A DNA stretch of 16,297 bases from DASUHT01 sp038230835 (GCA_038230835.1 JBBRMM010000035.1:1-16297); one strand, 5' to 3'; numbered from the stretch's first letter, positions 7,213-15,035 are shown. The notes: generated by a model not told the origin, from the sequence alone. Translations and numbers: made by a program.

Positions 7213-9468
7213 ATGCGCCGCTCCGTCCTGACCTACACCATCGTCCTCAACCTGGTGTTCTGGTTGAGCGTCGTCGCCGCGTTCCTGACCGGTCACGCTC
7301 CCCCTGCCGGTGAGCTTGCCTTGATCGCACCGCTGTTCGGTGTCGCGATCGCTGCCGAGGCGCTGATCGTCCAGGCCGATCAGGACTCCTTCTCGTTCTC
7401 CACGATCGCCCACATTGCGGCGGCGGTGTTGATCGGGCCCGTCGCAGCCGGCCTGATCGCGGCCCTGGCGGTGATCGTTGTCGACGGCGCACGGATGCTG
7501 CCGAGGCGCCACGTCGCCCTCAACTCCTCGATGTTCGGTCTGGCGATCATGATCGGCGGGGGTGCGTTCCAGCTCGCCGGCGGCCAGGTGGGCGTGGTCA
7601 ATCCCGCCAACCTCTTTCCGTTGTTCCTCCTGATCGTGGTGCGCATGGCGGTCAACGAAGTCGTGCTCGCGGGGGCGGTGTCGGTGGCACTCGGCCGGTC
7701 ACCTGGGATGGTGCTCGTGGACGCGCTTCCGCAGGCGCTGCCGTCGCTGGTCGCAGAGGGCTGCCTGGGTGTGCTCCTGGCGTTTGGGTACCGGGGGGAC
7801 CGGTGGGTGATCCTCCCGTTCCTGCTTCCGCTCCTGGGTCTGGTCTACCACGCCAGCGCCAGCTACGAACGCCTGAAACGGGAGGCTCAGCGCACGCTGG
7901 AGTCGTTTGCCAAGGTGATCGACGAGCGCGATCGCAGCACCGCGCAGCACTCCGAGCGTGTCGCCGAGTACGTGGAGAGGTTCGCCCTCGCCATTGGCTT
8001 GGGCGAGCGAGAGGTGACGCGGCTGGTGGATTCGGCGCGGTACCACGATCTCGGCAAGATCAGCGTGGACGTCGCCACCCTGTCCAGCTCGGAGCGGCTG
8101 AGCGAGAAGGAGCTGCGTTCGATCCGCCGCCATCCGAGGCTGTCCGCTCGGCTGCTTGCACCGTTCCACTTCGCCGAGAAGATGGCGATCTATGCCGAGT
8201 TGCACCACGAGCGGTACGACGGCCACGGCTACTACTCGGTGTCCCAGCGCGAGATTCCGGTCGAGGCGCACGTGTTGATCGTCGCCGACAGCTTCGACGC
8301 CATGACCTCGGCCCGTGCCTACCGTCCCCCGCTCACCCAGGCTGAGGCGCTGCAGGAGGTACGCGACAAGGCGGGTACGCAGTTCCACCCGCTGGTGGCC
8401 AACGCCTTCGCGTCGATGATGGAGGGGCGTGACGTTCAATCGGCGCTTGGTCGGACACAGGTCTCGGCGCTGCGTGCGGAGTTCTCGCTGGTGCCCGTGT
8501 TCGGGCTCGGCTGGCTGCGGGTGCTGTGCGGAGCCCGAGCTGCCGCGGTCGGGCTTGGCTCTCTCGGGCTCGTCACGCTGGGGATCCCGAGCGTGCCCGG
8601 GGCGCTCAGCCGTACCCTGATCGGTGGCGGGATCACGCTGGGGCTCTGGCGCGTGGTCGCCGACACCAGGGGGCGGCGCCGCGTGAAGCGGGCGATGGCG
8701 GTGCACGGCGAGCGCGGCTCCGTCACCGAGGCGCTTCGTAGCCTGGGCGTCGGCGGCTGGATCGCCTGGCTGGTGTGGGACGCTGAGGAGGAGATCTACC
8801 TCGCCGAGGTCGAGGACGGCACACCCTCGACCGCGGATCTGGAGGAGGTCTGCAAACGCGCACTGCGACCTGGGAGCGACGTGCTTTCGGGCGAGCTTTC
8901 CAGCGGCACCCGGATCGCCATCACCGCAGCGGCGGACGACCAGCCTCGACTCGTGGTCGGCGAGGGCCGGGTCAGCGCCGACGCGCGCACGCTGATGGAG
9001 CAGCTCGCCGCGCACGGCCGCGGCGAAGGCTCGGGCGGCGCGGAGCCGGTGCTCGAGGTGCTCGATGGTGACCAGCGCGCGCGCATGCCTCAGACCAGCG
9101 TGGGTGTGATCCTGATCGATCTTGCGACATTCGAGAACGTGCGCGTGGTTGCCGGTCAACTCTCGGCCGAGCGCGTCGTTGCCGACGCCACGACCCGCCT
9201 CGAGGCGCTCTTGCGAGGCGGCGACCAGCTGATCCGCTTGGATGAGGACCGCTACGGCGTCGTGCTCGCCGTTAGCACCGAGGCGCAGCTCGATGCCGTC
9301 TGCGCCCGTGTGCACAACGCGGTGTCCGAGGTCCCGGTGCCCAGGCGAGCGACCCAGATCCGCCCACGGCTGCGGGCGGCACTCGGAGCCGCCGCGCTGT
9401 CGCATCCTGACTTCGCGCGGCTCCTGGAGTCGGCGACCGATCCCGTCCAACATCGGGAGGCTGGTTGA
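7213..9468 (+). CDS. Membrane HD-GYP domain protein with degenerate C-terminal GGDEF domain
   Basis: This 751-residue protein starts with a multi-helix membrane sensor (about 5-215). A central HD-GYP domain (about 226-405) has HSERV (246-250), YHDLGK with metal ligands His278/Asp279, His307, HHERYDGHGYY (331-341) and ADSFDAMTSARAYR (359-371). HD-GYP enzymes usually hydrolyse cyclic di-GMP. Here the GYP triad reads GYY, but the metal ligands are present, so activity is plausible. Two more hydrophobic segments (about 430-480) precede a linker. The last part (about 628-705) resembles a GGDEF domain, but the signature is replaced by RLDEDRYGVVL, so diguanylate cyclase activity is unlikely. The ATG at 7213 is chosen because GGAAGGAAG sits just upstream; the frame is open from 7162. 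The next gene begins one base after its stop, suggesting one operon. Confidence 0.9.
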   Translation: MRRSVLTYTIVLNLVFWLSVVAAFLTGHAPPAGELALIAPLFGVAIAAEALIVQADQDSFSFSTIAHIAAAVLIGPVAAGLIAALAVIVVDGARMLPRRHVALNSSMFGLAIMIGGGAFQLAGGQVGVVNPANLFPLFLLIVVRMAVNEVVLAGAVSVALGRSPGMVLVDALPQALPSLVAEGCLGVLLAFGYRGDRWVILPFLLPLLGLVYHASASYERLKREAQRTLESFAKVIDERDRSTAQHSERVAEYVERFALAIGLGEREVTRLVDSARYHDLGKISVDVATLSSSERLSEKELRSIRRHPRLSARLLAPFHFAEKMAIYAELHHERYDGHGYYSVSQREIPVEAHVLIVADSFDAMTSARAYRPPLTQAEALQEVRDKAGTQFHPLVANAFASMMEGRDVQSALGRTQVSALRAEFSLVPVFGLGWLRVLCGARAAAVGLGSLGLVTLGIPSVPGALSRTLIGGGITLGLWRVVADTRGRRRVKRAMAVHGERGSVTEALRSLGVGGWIAWLVWDAEEEIYLAEVEDGTPSTADLEEVCKRALRPGSDVLSGELSSGTRIAITAAADDQPRLVVGEGRVSADARTLMEQLAAHGRGEGSGGAEPVLEVLDGDQRARMPQTSVGVILIDLATFENVRVVAGQLSAERVVADATTRLEALLRGGDQLIRLDEDRYGVVLAVSTEAQLDAVCARVHNAVSEVPVPRRATQIRPRLRAALGAAALSHPDFARLLESATDPVQHREAG

Positions 9469-9469
9469 C

Positions 9470-11713
9470 ATGACGGTCGGGCTGGCCCTGCTGCTCGGCC
9501 TGGGTGTGGCCTGGGGGTTGGGCGCGAAGCTCTCGCTGCTTGCGAAGCTCGATTTCCGCGGCGATTGGCTGGTGTTTGCATCCCTGGGCATCCAGGTCGC
9601 GCTCTTCACCAACCTTCTGCCCGCGGTATCCCTGGGTGTCGAGGCCGCTCTGCACGTCCTCACGTACGTCCTGCTGCTGATGTTCCTGCTGCTCAACCGG
9701 CGTATTCCAGGATTCTGGATGGTCGGCGCCGGAGTCATCTCGAATGTGGTCGTGATCGTCGCCAACGGCGGCTACATGCCGGTCTCGATCGAGGCGTGGC
9801 GGGCAATCGGAGAGGCCCCTGCCGCGATCACTCGGACCGGGTACTTCCACAACAACGTGCTGACGACGGCGCACACGCACCTCTCGTTCCTGGGGGACGT
9901 GTTCGCGTTGCCCACGGCGGTACCGATGGCGTCCGCCCTCTCGGTTGGAGACATGCTCGTCGTGCTGGGCATGGTCGCGTTCGTCTATCGCACGTGCTCA
10001 CCCCGTCCTGCGCGGAGTGCCGGGGGCTCGTCGGTGCTCGCGCCGCTCCGGTATCCCGATTTCCGGCGCGTGGTGGCCGGTCGGCTCACCTCGAAGCTCG
10101 GCGACTGGCTGACCCAGGCGGCCGCGGTGACCTGGATCTACTCGTCGACGCGCTCGACGTTCGGAGTGAGCGCATTCCTGCTGGTTCGCGTCGTCGGCGC
10201 GACGCTGGGTGGGGTGATGTCCGCGCCGCTGCTCGATCGGATGCCCGGCTTCCGGCTGCTGTCGCTGGTCGAGACGGCCCGTGGCGTACTCGCGGCCGGC
10301 ATGCTCGCGGCAGCCGTGACCGGCCACGTGTGGCCTGTGATCGCGCTGTCCGCGGCGTCCGCGTTCCTGGGCTCGGCCACGGCACCCGGCGCTTCGAGCC
10401 TGATTCCCGACGTCCTGCCGCCGGAGCTGCTGCAGGCGGGCAACTCGCTGCACGGAGTGGCCCGCAACCTGATGCTGGTCGTGGGAGCGTTCCTGGGCGG
10501 CTTTCTGGTCACGCACTTCGGTATCGGCGCGGCTCTCACCGTCGACATCGGAACCTTCGGCCTTGCCGCCCTGGTGTACTCGCGCTTCAAGGCCGTTGCG
10601 ACCGCGGAGCACGAGCCCTCGTCTGCAGAGACATCGAGGGTCAGCCATCGCGAGCTGCTGGCCACGCTCCTTTCCAACCGGGTCATCTTTGGCCTCACCG
10701 CGTCCTTCACCGTGGTCACGGCGGCCATGGGACTGCTCAACACCTCGCTCCCAAAGGTGCTGGACCAGCAGCTGAGCGATCCCCACGCCTACGGCTACGC
10801 ACTGGGGGTGCTCGGCGCCGGACTGATGTGCGGCGAGCTGCTGACGGGATTCGTCCAGCGCGAGAGCGTGGCTCGGCGCACCGTCAGCCTTGCGTTCCTC
10901 TCGATGGCGGGAATGGTGGTGGTGATCACCCACTCGCACGTCCAGGCCACGTTGCTGCTGATGCTCTTCATGCTCGGAGCCAGCGACGGCACCACCGAGA
11001 TCGTCTACGACACGCTGTTCCAGATCTACGCTCCTCGGCGGATGCTGGCCGGAGTGTTCGCGATTGCATCGTCGGTCCAGAACGTCGGGATGATGGTCGG
11101 ACTCGTGGCGGCGCCGCTGGTGCTTTCGCGCATCGGCGTGCCCGGTGCGATGCGCCTGATCACGGTTGGCTGCATCGCCGGATCGGCGGTGGCGGCGGCG
11201 GCGCTCGTCGGGCGCAGGCCGTCTCCTGAGGAGGACGAGGCGGACACGATTCGCCGCGACCGCAGGTCGAAGTGGTCGGCTGCGCTCGGTAGCCCCACCC
11301 AGACACTGGAGACTCCAGCGGCCGTGGCGTCGGTTGCGCTCGGTGAGTCGGTAGCATCGCTCGCGGTCGCTCGCGCCGGGGATGGGCCGGTGACGGTCGA
11401 GTCGCTGCTGGACGGGGAGCCGCTGGTGCTCGCGAGCGTAGGCCGCGAGCGGCGTGGCGAGCGCACGGCGATGCTGAGCGAGCTCACCGAACGTCTGTCC
11501 GAGCTGGGTTGCCGGGTCGTCTCGGTCAACGAGACGCGGGCTGAGGCCGTGATGGGCGGCACCGGCCACGGTGGTCTGTGGATGGTCGACCCGGCCGGCG
11601 TGCTTCGCTTCGCCTTCGCCGCGAGTGGGCCTGACGAGTGGATCCCGGCCTCGTTCGTCGTCTCGCGCCTGCGGCGCCTGAACGGTGCCGGGAGCAGCGG
11701 CCGCGCCGCCTGA
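9470..11713 (+). CDS. DUF5317-MFS transporter fusion with a C-terminal thioredoxin-fold-like domain
   Basis: This 747-residue membrane protein has three parts. The first (1-175) is a DUF5317-type module with about five membrane helices and the hallmark NGGYMPVSIEAWRAIG (99-114). The second (about 188-582) is a major facilitator superfamily transporter of the EntS/MFS_3 kind: LRYPDFRRVVAGRLTSKLGD, then LLVRVVGATLGG, APGASSLIPDVLP and GNSLHGVARNL match conserved helices and loops. The third (about 640-737) ends in GLWMVDPAGVLRFAFAASGP and looks like the second half of an AhpC/TSA or thioredoxin-like fold, yet no CxxC or peroxidatic Cys is seen. The substrate cannot be told. The ATG at 9470 has GGGAGG upstream and follows the HD-GYP stop by one base. 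The three-part layout is unusual for MFS proteins. Confidence 0.85.
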   Translation: MTVGLALLLGLGVAWGLGAKLSLLAKLDFRGDWLVFASLGIQVALFTNLLPAVSLGVEAALHVLTYVLLLMFLLLNRRIPGFWMVGAGVISNVVVIVANGGYMPVSIEAWRAIGEAPAAITRTGYFHNNVLTTAHTHLSFLGDVFALPTAVPMASALSVGDMLVVLGMVAFVYRTCSPRPARSAGGSSVLAPLRYPDFRRVVAGRLTSKLGDWLTQAAAVTWIYSSTRSTFGVSAFLLVRVVGATLGGVMSAPLLDRMPGFRLLSLVETARGVLAAGMLAAAVTGHVWPVIALSAASAFLGSATAPGASSLIPDVLPPELLQAGNSLHGVARNLMLVVGAFLGGFLVTHFGIGAALTVDIGTFGLAALVYSRFKAVATAEHEPSSAETSRVSHRELLATLLSNRVIFGLTASFTVVTAAMGLLNTSLPKVLDQQLSDPHAYGYALGVLGAGLMCGELLTGFVQRESVARRTVSLAFLSMAGMVVVITHSHVQATLLLMLFMLGASDGTTEIVYDTLFQIYAPRRMLAGVFAIASSVQNVGMMVGLVAAPLVLSRIGVPGAMRLITVGCIAGSAVAAAALVGRRPSPEEDEADTIRRDRRSKWSAALGSPTQTLETPAAVASVALGESVASLAVARAGDGPVTVESLLDGEPLVLASVGRERRGERTAMLSELTERLSELGCRVVSVNETRAEAVMGGTGHGGLWMVDPAGVLRFAFAASGPDEWIPASFVVSRLRRLNGAGSSGRAA

Positions 11714-11736
11714 GCCGATCCCTCGGCTGGTAGAAT
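11713..11736 (+). promoter_or_regulatory. Hairpin at transporter stop and -10 box of the tRNA-Ala gene
   Basis: AGCCGA-TCCC-TCGGCT (11713-11728) is a perfect 6-base-pair hairpin starting at the last base of the transporter stop codon. TAGAAT (11731-11736) lies 10 bases before the tRNA and fits a -10 element. The hairpin may end the upstream transcript just before the tRNA promoter. No clear -35 element is seen. Confidence 0.4.
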
Positions 11737-11746
11737 CAGCGCCCGC

Positions 11747-11819
11747 GGGGCTATAGCTCAGTTGGGAGAGCGCCTGGATCGCACCCAGGAGGTCAGCGGT
11801 TCGAATCCGCTTAGCTCCA
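11747..11819 (+). tRNA. tRNA-Ala, anticodon CGC
   Basis: The sequence folds into a full cloverleaf. The acceptor stem is GGGGCTA/TAGCTCC, the D stem GCTC/GAGC, the anticodon stem CCTGG/CCAGG with loop ATCGCAC (anticodon CGC at 11780-11782, reading GCG alanine codons), and the T arm AGCGG-TTCGAAT-CCGCT. The acceptor stem carries the G3-U70 wobble pair, the main alanine identity element. The discriminator is A and the final CCA is not encoded. A -10-like box lies upstream at 11731. Confidence 0.96.
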
Positions 11820-11848
11820 TTCACCTCTTGCGGTCATGGGTGGGTCGC

Positions 11849-12355
11849 TCAGTCCGGACAGAGGGGCGGTCCGAGCAGCGTCATGCCGTATTTTTCGAAG
11901 ATGGCCGCGACAGTCGCCCGATCCGGCGCGCCGTTGCGCGTAGCGGGTCCCAGTTCCTCGTAGAACCTGTGGCCTCCGCCAGGGGTGTACACGACCACGA
12001 TCTGGCCTGGCTCGTCCGTCAGGTTGAGGAAGGCATGGGGGACGCCCGACGGCAGATAGGCGAATCCGCCCTCCTCGCAGTGGAAGATCGCGTCTCCAAT
12101 CTGGATCTTGTACCGGCCCGTGAGCGCGTGGATCGTCTCTTCTTGCTTGTGGTGCACGTGGAGCGGCGGGCCGCCTCTCGGCGCGATCTCGACGACGAAA
12201 TAGTCGAACGCGCCGCCGGTGTCGTCGCCCGTGACCTTGAACACGAGATCCCGGCCGGGCCCCGATTGGAGCCGCAGTCCTTCTCCCGCCCCCAGCACTC
12301 TGCCTGGGGACGTCGCGTCCTGCGTCGGAGTCGGAGCGGAACTGGTGGTGGGCAT
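11849..12355 (-). CDS. Cupin-domain protein (quercetinase-like fold)
   Basis: This 168-residue protein has a single cupin beta-barrel (about 50-125). The metal-binding motifs are present: PPLHVHHKQEETIHALTG with His66, His68 and Glu73, and LPSGVPHAFLNL with His107. Such proteins are dioxygenases, isomerases or small-molecule binders; the substrate cannot be read from sequence. The C-terminus (PGGGHRFYEELG to GPPLCPD) is typical of the two-motif cupins in actinobacteria. GAGGAGG lies four bases before the ATG, which supports the start. It is divergent from a MarR regulator, whose nested palindromic site probably controls both genes. No signal peptide is seen, so it is probably cytoplasmic. Confidence 0.9.
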   Translation of the reverse strand: MPTTSSAPTPTQDATSPGRVLGAGEGLRLQSGPGRDLVFKVTGDDTGGAFDYFVVEIAPRGGPPLHVHHKQEETIHALTGRYKIQIGDAIFHCEEGGFAYLPSGVPHAFLNLTDEPGQIVVVYTPGGGHRFYEELGPATRNGAPDRATVAAIFEKYGMTLLGPPLCPD

Positions 12356-12382
12356 GGCGCCTCCTCGGTCTGGAACTCGACG

Positions 12383-12426
12383 TCTGGTAGGATATTTGCT
12401 GCCGAAAGCAATTAAGTTCTACCAGA
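12383..12426. promoter_or_regulatory. Nested palindromes in the cupin/marR divergent region (candidate MarR operator)
   Basis: TATTTGCT-GCCGAA-AGCAATTA (12393-12414) is an inverted repeat with 7 of 8 arm bases paired. It is enclosed by a second, perfect one, TCTGGTAG (12383-12390) with CTACCAGA (12419-12426), centred one base away. The AT-rich core lies between the two start codons, as expected for a MarR-type operator that represses both directions. Confidence 0.5.
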
Positions 12427-12923
12427 TGAAAGGAACTGCGTCAAGCGTGGCACGAGTGAGATCTGAGCCACCCGAGCCGGACCCGTTCGGCGAGCACGAG
12501 TTCCGTGTCTGGCGGGGTTTCCTGCGCGCTCACCGCGCGATCACGGACGAGCTGAACCGGCGTCTCGTCAGCGGCCATGGGCTGACCATGCTCCACTACG
12601 GTGTCCTGATCACGCTGGTTACCGGTCCCGACCGCACCTTGCGCATGACCGATCTCGCCGAGCGGGTGCTCACCAGCCCGAGCGGCATGACTCGCGCGAT
12701 CGGCCGGCTTGCCGACGAAGGCCTGGTCGAGCGCAAGCAGGACGCCGGCGACCGACGAAGCTACGTCGTCCGGCTGACGTCGTTGGGCTTGACCCGCCTT
12801 CGGGAGGCGCAGGTGACTCATCATGCGTGCGTCAGAGAGCTGCTCCTCGATGGCCTCGATGCAGACGACCTGCGGCGACTCGCCGCCATCTACGACCGTG
12901 CGCCCACACCGAGACGGTCCTGA
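12426..12923 (+). CDS. MarR-family transcriptional regulator
   Basis: This 165-residue winged-helix regulator has an N-terminal dimer helix (about 24-50), then the DNA-binding part: LRMTDLAERVLTSPSGMTRA as helix-turn-helix (72-91), IGRLADEGLVERKQDAGDRR (92-111) as recognition helix and basic wing, and a C-terminal dimer helix (120-158). MarR proteins usually repress neighbours until a small aromatic or oxidant ligand binds. The divergent cupin gene is the natural target. The ATG at 12426 overlaps the outer palindrome and lacks a good ribosome binding site. GTG codons at 12447 (AAAGGA 12 bases upstream) and 12456 would still keep the whole fold, so the first 7-10 residues are uncertain. Confidence 0.9.
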   Translation: MKGTASSVARVRSEPPEPDPFGEHEFRVWRGFLRAHRAITDELNRRLVSGHGLTMLHYGVLITLVTGPDRTLRMTDLAERVLTSPSGMTRAIGRLADEGLVERKQDAGDRRSYVVRLTSLGLTRLREAQVTHHACVRELLLDGLDADDLRRLAAIYDRAPTPRRS

Positions 12924-13060
12924 AAGCGTCGTCCGCGAAGTGCTCGCCGACCCGTGATGCGGTTGCGGCGGCGCCTAGACTCTCGGCCAGGGGGTGTCGA
13001 TCGTGCCCCTTCCCGTTCGACATCAGTTCGACCACGCAAACGAGGCAACGCCATCTTGGG

Positions 13061-13231
13061 AGGTACCTCGATGCGCACCTCGTGGACGAGATGGAAATCA
13101 ACCTGGTGCCGATCTTCCTCGGCGACGGCGAACGGGTCCTCGACGGCCTGGGCGTGGGTAACCCACCGCTCGCACATGTCAGGACCGTGCACGCGCCGGG
13201 GGTCACGCACCTGAAGTCCGAGCGCGGATGA
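13061..13231 (+). pseudogene. C-terminal fragment of a RibD/dihydrofolate reductase-like protein
   Basis: About 56 residues read YLDAHLVDEMEINLVPIFLG and then GDGERVLDGLG ... PGVTHLKSER before the stop. They match the C-terminal end of the RibD_C/DHFR-like family, where LVDE, PV-LLG-G and a final THL stretch are conserved. The family is normally about 180-200 residues, and the N-terminal three-quarters are missing. A possible GG-turn (NAILGG) lies in another frame just upstream at about 13044-13061, which suggests a deletion or frameshift. No good start codon or ribosome binding site fits. It is best read as a gene remnant between MarR and the ANTAR gene. The rest of 12924-13060 shows nothing else. 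Confidence 0.6.
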
Positions 13232-13239
13232 GCGGACGT

Positions 13240-13830
13240 CTACCGTGGCCGCTGGTGTCGGACGAGCAGGAGGTGGCTGTCGACCACCGCCTGGGCGACG
13301 TCGTAGACTTTTCGGCCGCTGCGCTGTGATTGGGTGCGCAGCAGTTCGAAGGCGCGCCGTTCGTCGATCTCCTGGCTGGACATCATGATGCCCTTCGCCC
13401 GCTCGATGACTGCCCGGCGCGCGAACGCGCCCTCGAGGCTGGCATAATCGGCGAATCGGCGCAGCGTGATGTCGATTGCACTCTGCACCTGCTCAGCGTT
13501 GCCGTCGACGACGTAGGCGAAGATCCCTCGCCTGGCCGCCTCGTTGACCCAGATGGAGTCGCCGGCCTCCAGCAGCGCTATCACCGGGCAGGACGCCTCG
13601 CGCACCAGTTCGGAGATCATGTCGAGTGCGTGCTGTCCGCTCACACCGAGGCCGACCAGGGCGAGATCCGGGTGCTCCTGCTCGCTCGCCGCGGCGACCT
13701 CCGACACCTCGAGCGTTCGGGAGATCACCTCGTGACCGAGGTCGGTCACGATCCCGGTGATCCGTCCAAGCCGGTCCTCGCGCTCGTTCGCGATCAAGAT
13801 CCGCAACGGCCGGGAAGGACGGTCAGGCAT
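13240..13830 (-). CDS. ANTAR-domain regulator with pseudo-receiver
   Basis: This 196-residue protein has a receiver-like fold (about 8-125) and an ANTAR RNA-binding domain (about 128-190, with AVIERAKGIMM and FELLRTQSQRSGRKVYDVA). ANTAR proteins bind paired hairpins in nascent RNA and prevent termination. In the receiver, the phospho-acceptor Asp is replaced by Gly60 (PDLALVGLGVSG), so normal phosphorylation is unlikely. The start is set at the ATG at 13830, which overlaps the kinase stop by 8 bases in ATGCCTGA and puts the receiver fold at the N-terminus. A longer frame (to 13908) is a shadow of the kinase end. The overlap implies coupled translation with the kinase. Whether it receives a phosphoryl group or only a conformational signal is unknown. 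Confidence 0.9.
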   Translation of the reverse strand: MPDRPSRPLRILIANEREDRLGRITGIVTDLGHEVISRTLEVSEVAAASEQEHPDLALVGLGVSGQHALDMISELVREASCPVIALLEAGDSIWVNEAARRGIFAYVVDGNAEQVQSAIDITLRRFADYASLEGAFARRAVIERAKGIMMSSQEIDERRAFELLRTQSQRSGRKVYDVAQAVVDSHLLLVRHQRPR

Positions 13831-14917
13831 CCAGCGGGTGAGAGAGTGGGAGCTGGAAGGAGATTCTGGTGCCTCGGGTGGCGCGAGAGTCGACGCTGAT
13901 CGACCCACCCGCCATCCGCACGCGCTCGATCATGGCGTTCAGGCCCATGTGGAGGATCTGCGACGAGGGATCGGTGGCGGCCGCGACGTCGAACCCGCGC
14001 CCGTCGTCCGCAACCACAGCTGTCAGCCGGTCGCCGCGCCGTTCGACGCTGACGGTGATGTGGTGCGCCTGCGAGTGTTTGCGGATGTTGGCCACGGCCT
14101 CCTGGACGGTGCGGTACACGAGCTCCTCCAGCGGCCAGTCGAAACGCTCGGTGGGCGCGATCACCGAGAACTCCGCGCCGATCTCCTCACCCGCCTGCTC
14201 GACGATGGCGGCGAGTGCGTGGCGGATACCGAGCTCGTGAAGCACCGCCGGACGGAGTTCGAACGTCAGACGCCGTGTGCGCTCGGTCGCGTCCTCGACG
14301 ACCGTCCGCGCTCTTGCGATCAGTGTCGCCACATCCGCATCGGCGTAGCGCTGCACCGCCTGGGCGACCCGGTCGAGCATGACGCTCGATGCGGTCATCA
14401 CCTGCACCGTGTCGTCGTGCAGCGCGGTTGCGATGCGCGCGCGCTCAGCCGCCTCGGCTTCCAGTATGGCCGCGATGATCGCCTGCCGGTGCAGCACCTC
14501 CTCGACCCGAGCTTCGGCACACAGACGCTCTGTGATGTCGCGGATGGCGGCCATCGTCAGTGTCCCGGCTTCGGTATCGATGCTCGCCAGGCTGATCTCG
14601 GCCGGGAACTCCGTGCCGTCCTTGCGCAACCCGAAGAGTGCGAGCCCGGCGCCCATCGGCCGGGTGTGCGGGTCGCTCGCGTACACCGACCGGTGACCCC
14701 GATGGCCGCGACGAAACCGTTCGGGGACGAGTCGTTCGATTGGCCGGCCGATCATTTCCCCCCGCGCGTAGCCGTACATCAGCTCGGCCTGCCGGTTGAA
14801 AACCACGATCTCGCCCGAGTTGTCGACGCCGACCATTGCGTCCGGCGCGAACTCCAGCAACTGCTCGAACTTCCGCTCGGCGGCGCTCGATCGGCCTTGG
14901 TCCACGTCACTCTGCAA
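13823..14917 (-). CDS. PAS-domain sensor histidine kinase (NarL/HisKA_3 type)
   Basis: This 364-residue soluble kinase has a PAS sensor domain (about 14-130: FEQLLEFAPDAMVGVD, FNRQAELMYGY, LRKDGTEFPAEISL). HisKA_3 follows (about 150-220) with the phosphorylated His167 in ERARIATALHDDTVQ. The HATPase domain has an N-box (QEAVANIRKHSQAHH, 272-286), DDGRGFD (304-310) and HMGLNAMIERVR. No membrane segment is seen. The TTG start at 14917 is chosen because AGAGG lies six bases upstream and the PAS domain begins soon after. An ATG at 14956 lacks such a site, and the open frame back to 15115 overlaps the divergent TetR gene. The ANTAR regulator overlaps its 3' end and is its likely partner, although that regulator lacks the Asp. 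Confidence 0.88.
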   Translation of the reverse strand: MQSDVDQGRSSAAERKFEQLLEFAPDAMVGVDNSGEIVVFNRQAELMYGYARGEMIGRPIERLVPERFRRGHRGHRSVYASDPHTRPMGAGLALFGLRKDGTEFPAEISLASIDTEAGTLTMAAIRDITERLCAEARVEEVLHRQAIIAAILEAEAAERARIATALHDDTVQVMTASSVMLDRVAQAVQRYADADVATLIARARTVVEDATERTRRLTFELRPAVLHELGIRHALAAIVEQAGEEIGAEFSVIAPTERFDWPLEELVYRTVQEAVANIRKHSQAHHITVSVERRGDRLTAVVADDGRGFDVAAATDPSSQILHMGLNAMIERVRMAGGSISVDSRATRGTRISFQLPLSHPLDA

Positions 14918-14963
14918 TGTTCGCCTCTTGCCCGGGAGAGTATGATCACGTACCATGGTGAAG

Positions 14964-14977
14964 ACAGACAGGTCTGT
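14964..14977. promoter_or_regulatory. Palindromic operator in the kinase/TetR divergent region
   Basis: ACAGAC-AG-GTCTGT is a perfect 6-base-pair inverted repeat between the two divergent start codons (kinase at 14917, TetR at 15036). Size and symmetry suit a TetR-family site. A TATGCT box (14984-14989) beside it could be the -10 element for the TetR gene. Confidence 0.5.
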
Positions 14978-15035
14978 ATCGCGTATGCTAGCACGAACAT
15001 CTCCAACGTTCCGGATCTCCAGGCGGTGAGGCTCA

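Noticed and set aside
7699..9765. Very long open frame (688 codons) on the minus strand
   Set aside because: It lies opposite the HD-GYP and transporter genes, which have clear domains. It has the His/Arg/Gln-rich composition of a high-GC shadow frame and no family pattern.
9565..11229. Plus-strand frame of 554 codons inside the transporter gene
   Set aside because: It is out of frame with the transporter, which has recognisable DUF5317 and MFS motifs; composition is that of a shadow frame.
11747..11819. tRNA-Ala as attachment site of the integrase
   Set aside because: It lies 6 kb from the integrase, with ordinary chromosomal genes between, and no repeat of the tRNA 3' end was seen near the integrase.
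9998..11824. Long minus-strand frame of 608 codons, overlapping the tRNA gene
   Set aside because: It is a shadow of the MFS transporter, is rich in Arg/Gln/His, and starts inside the tRNA-Ala gene.
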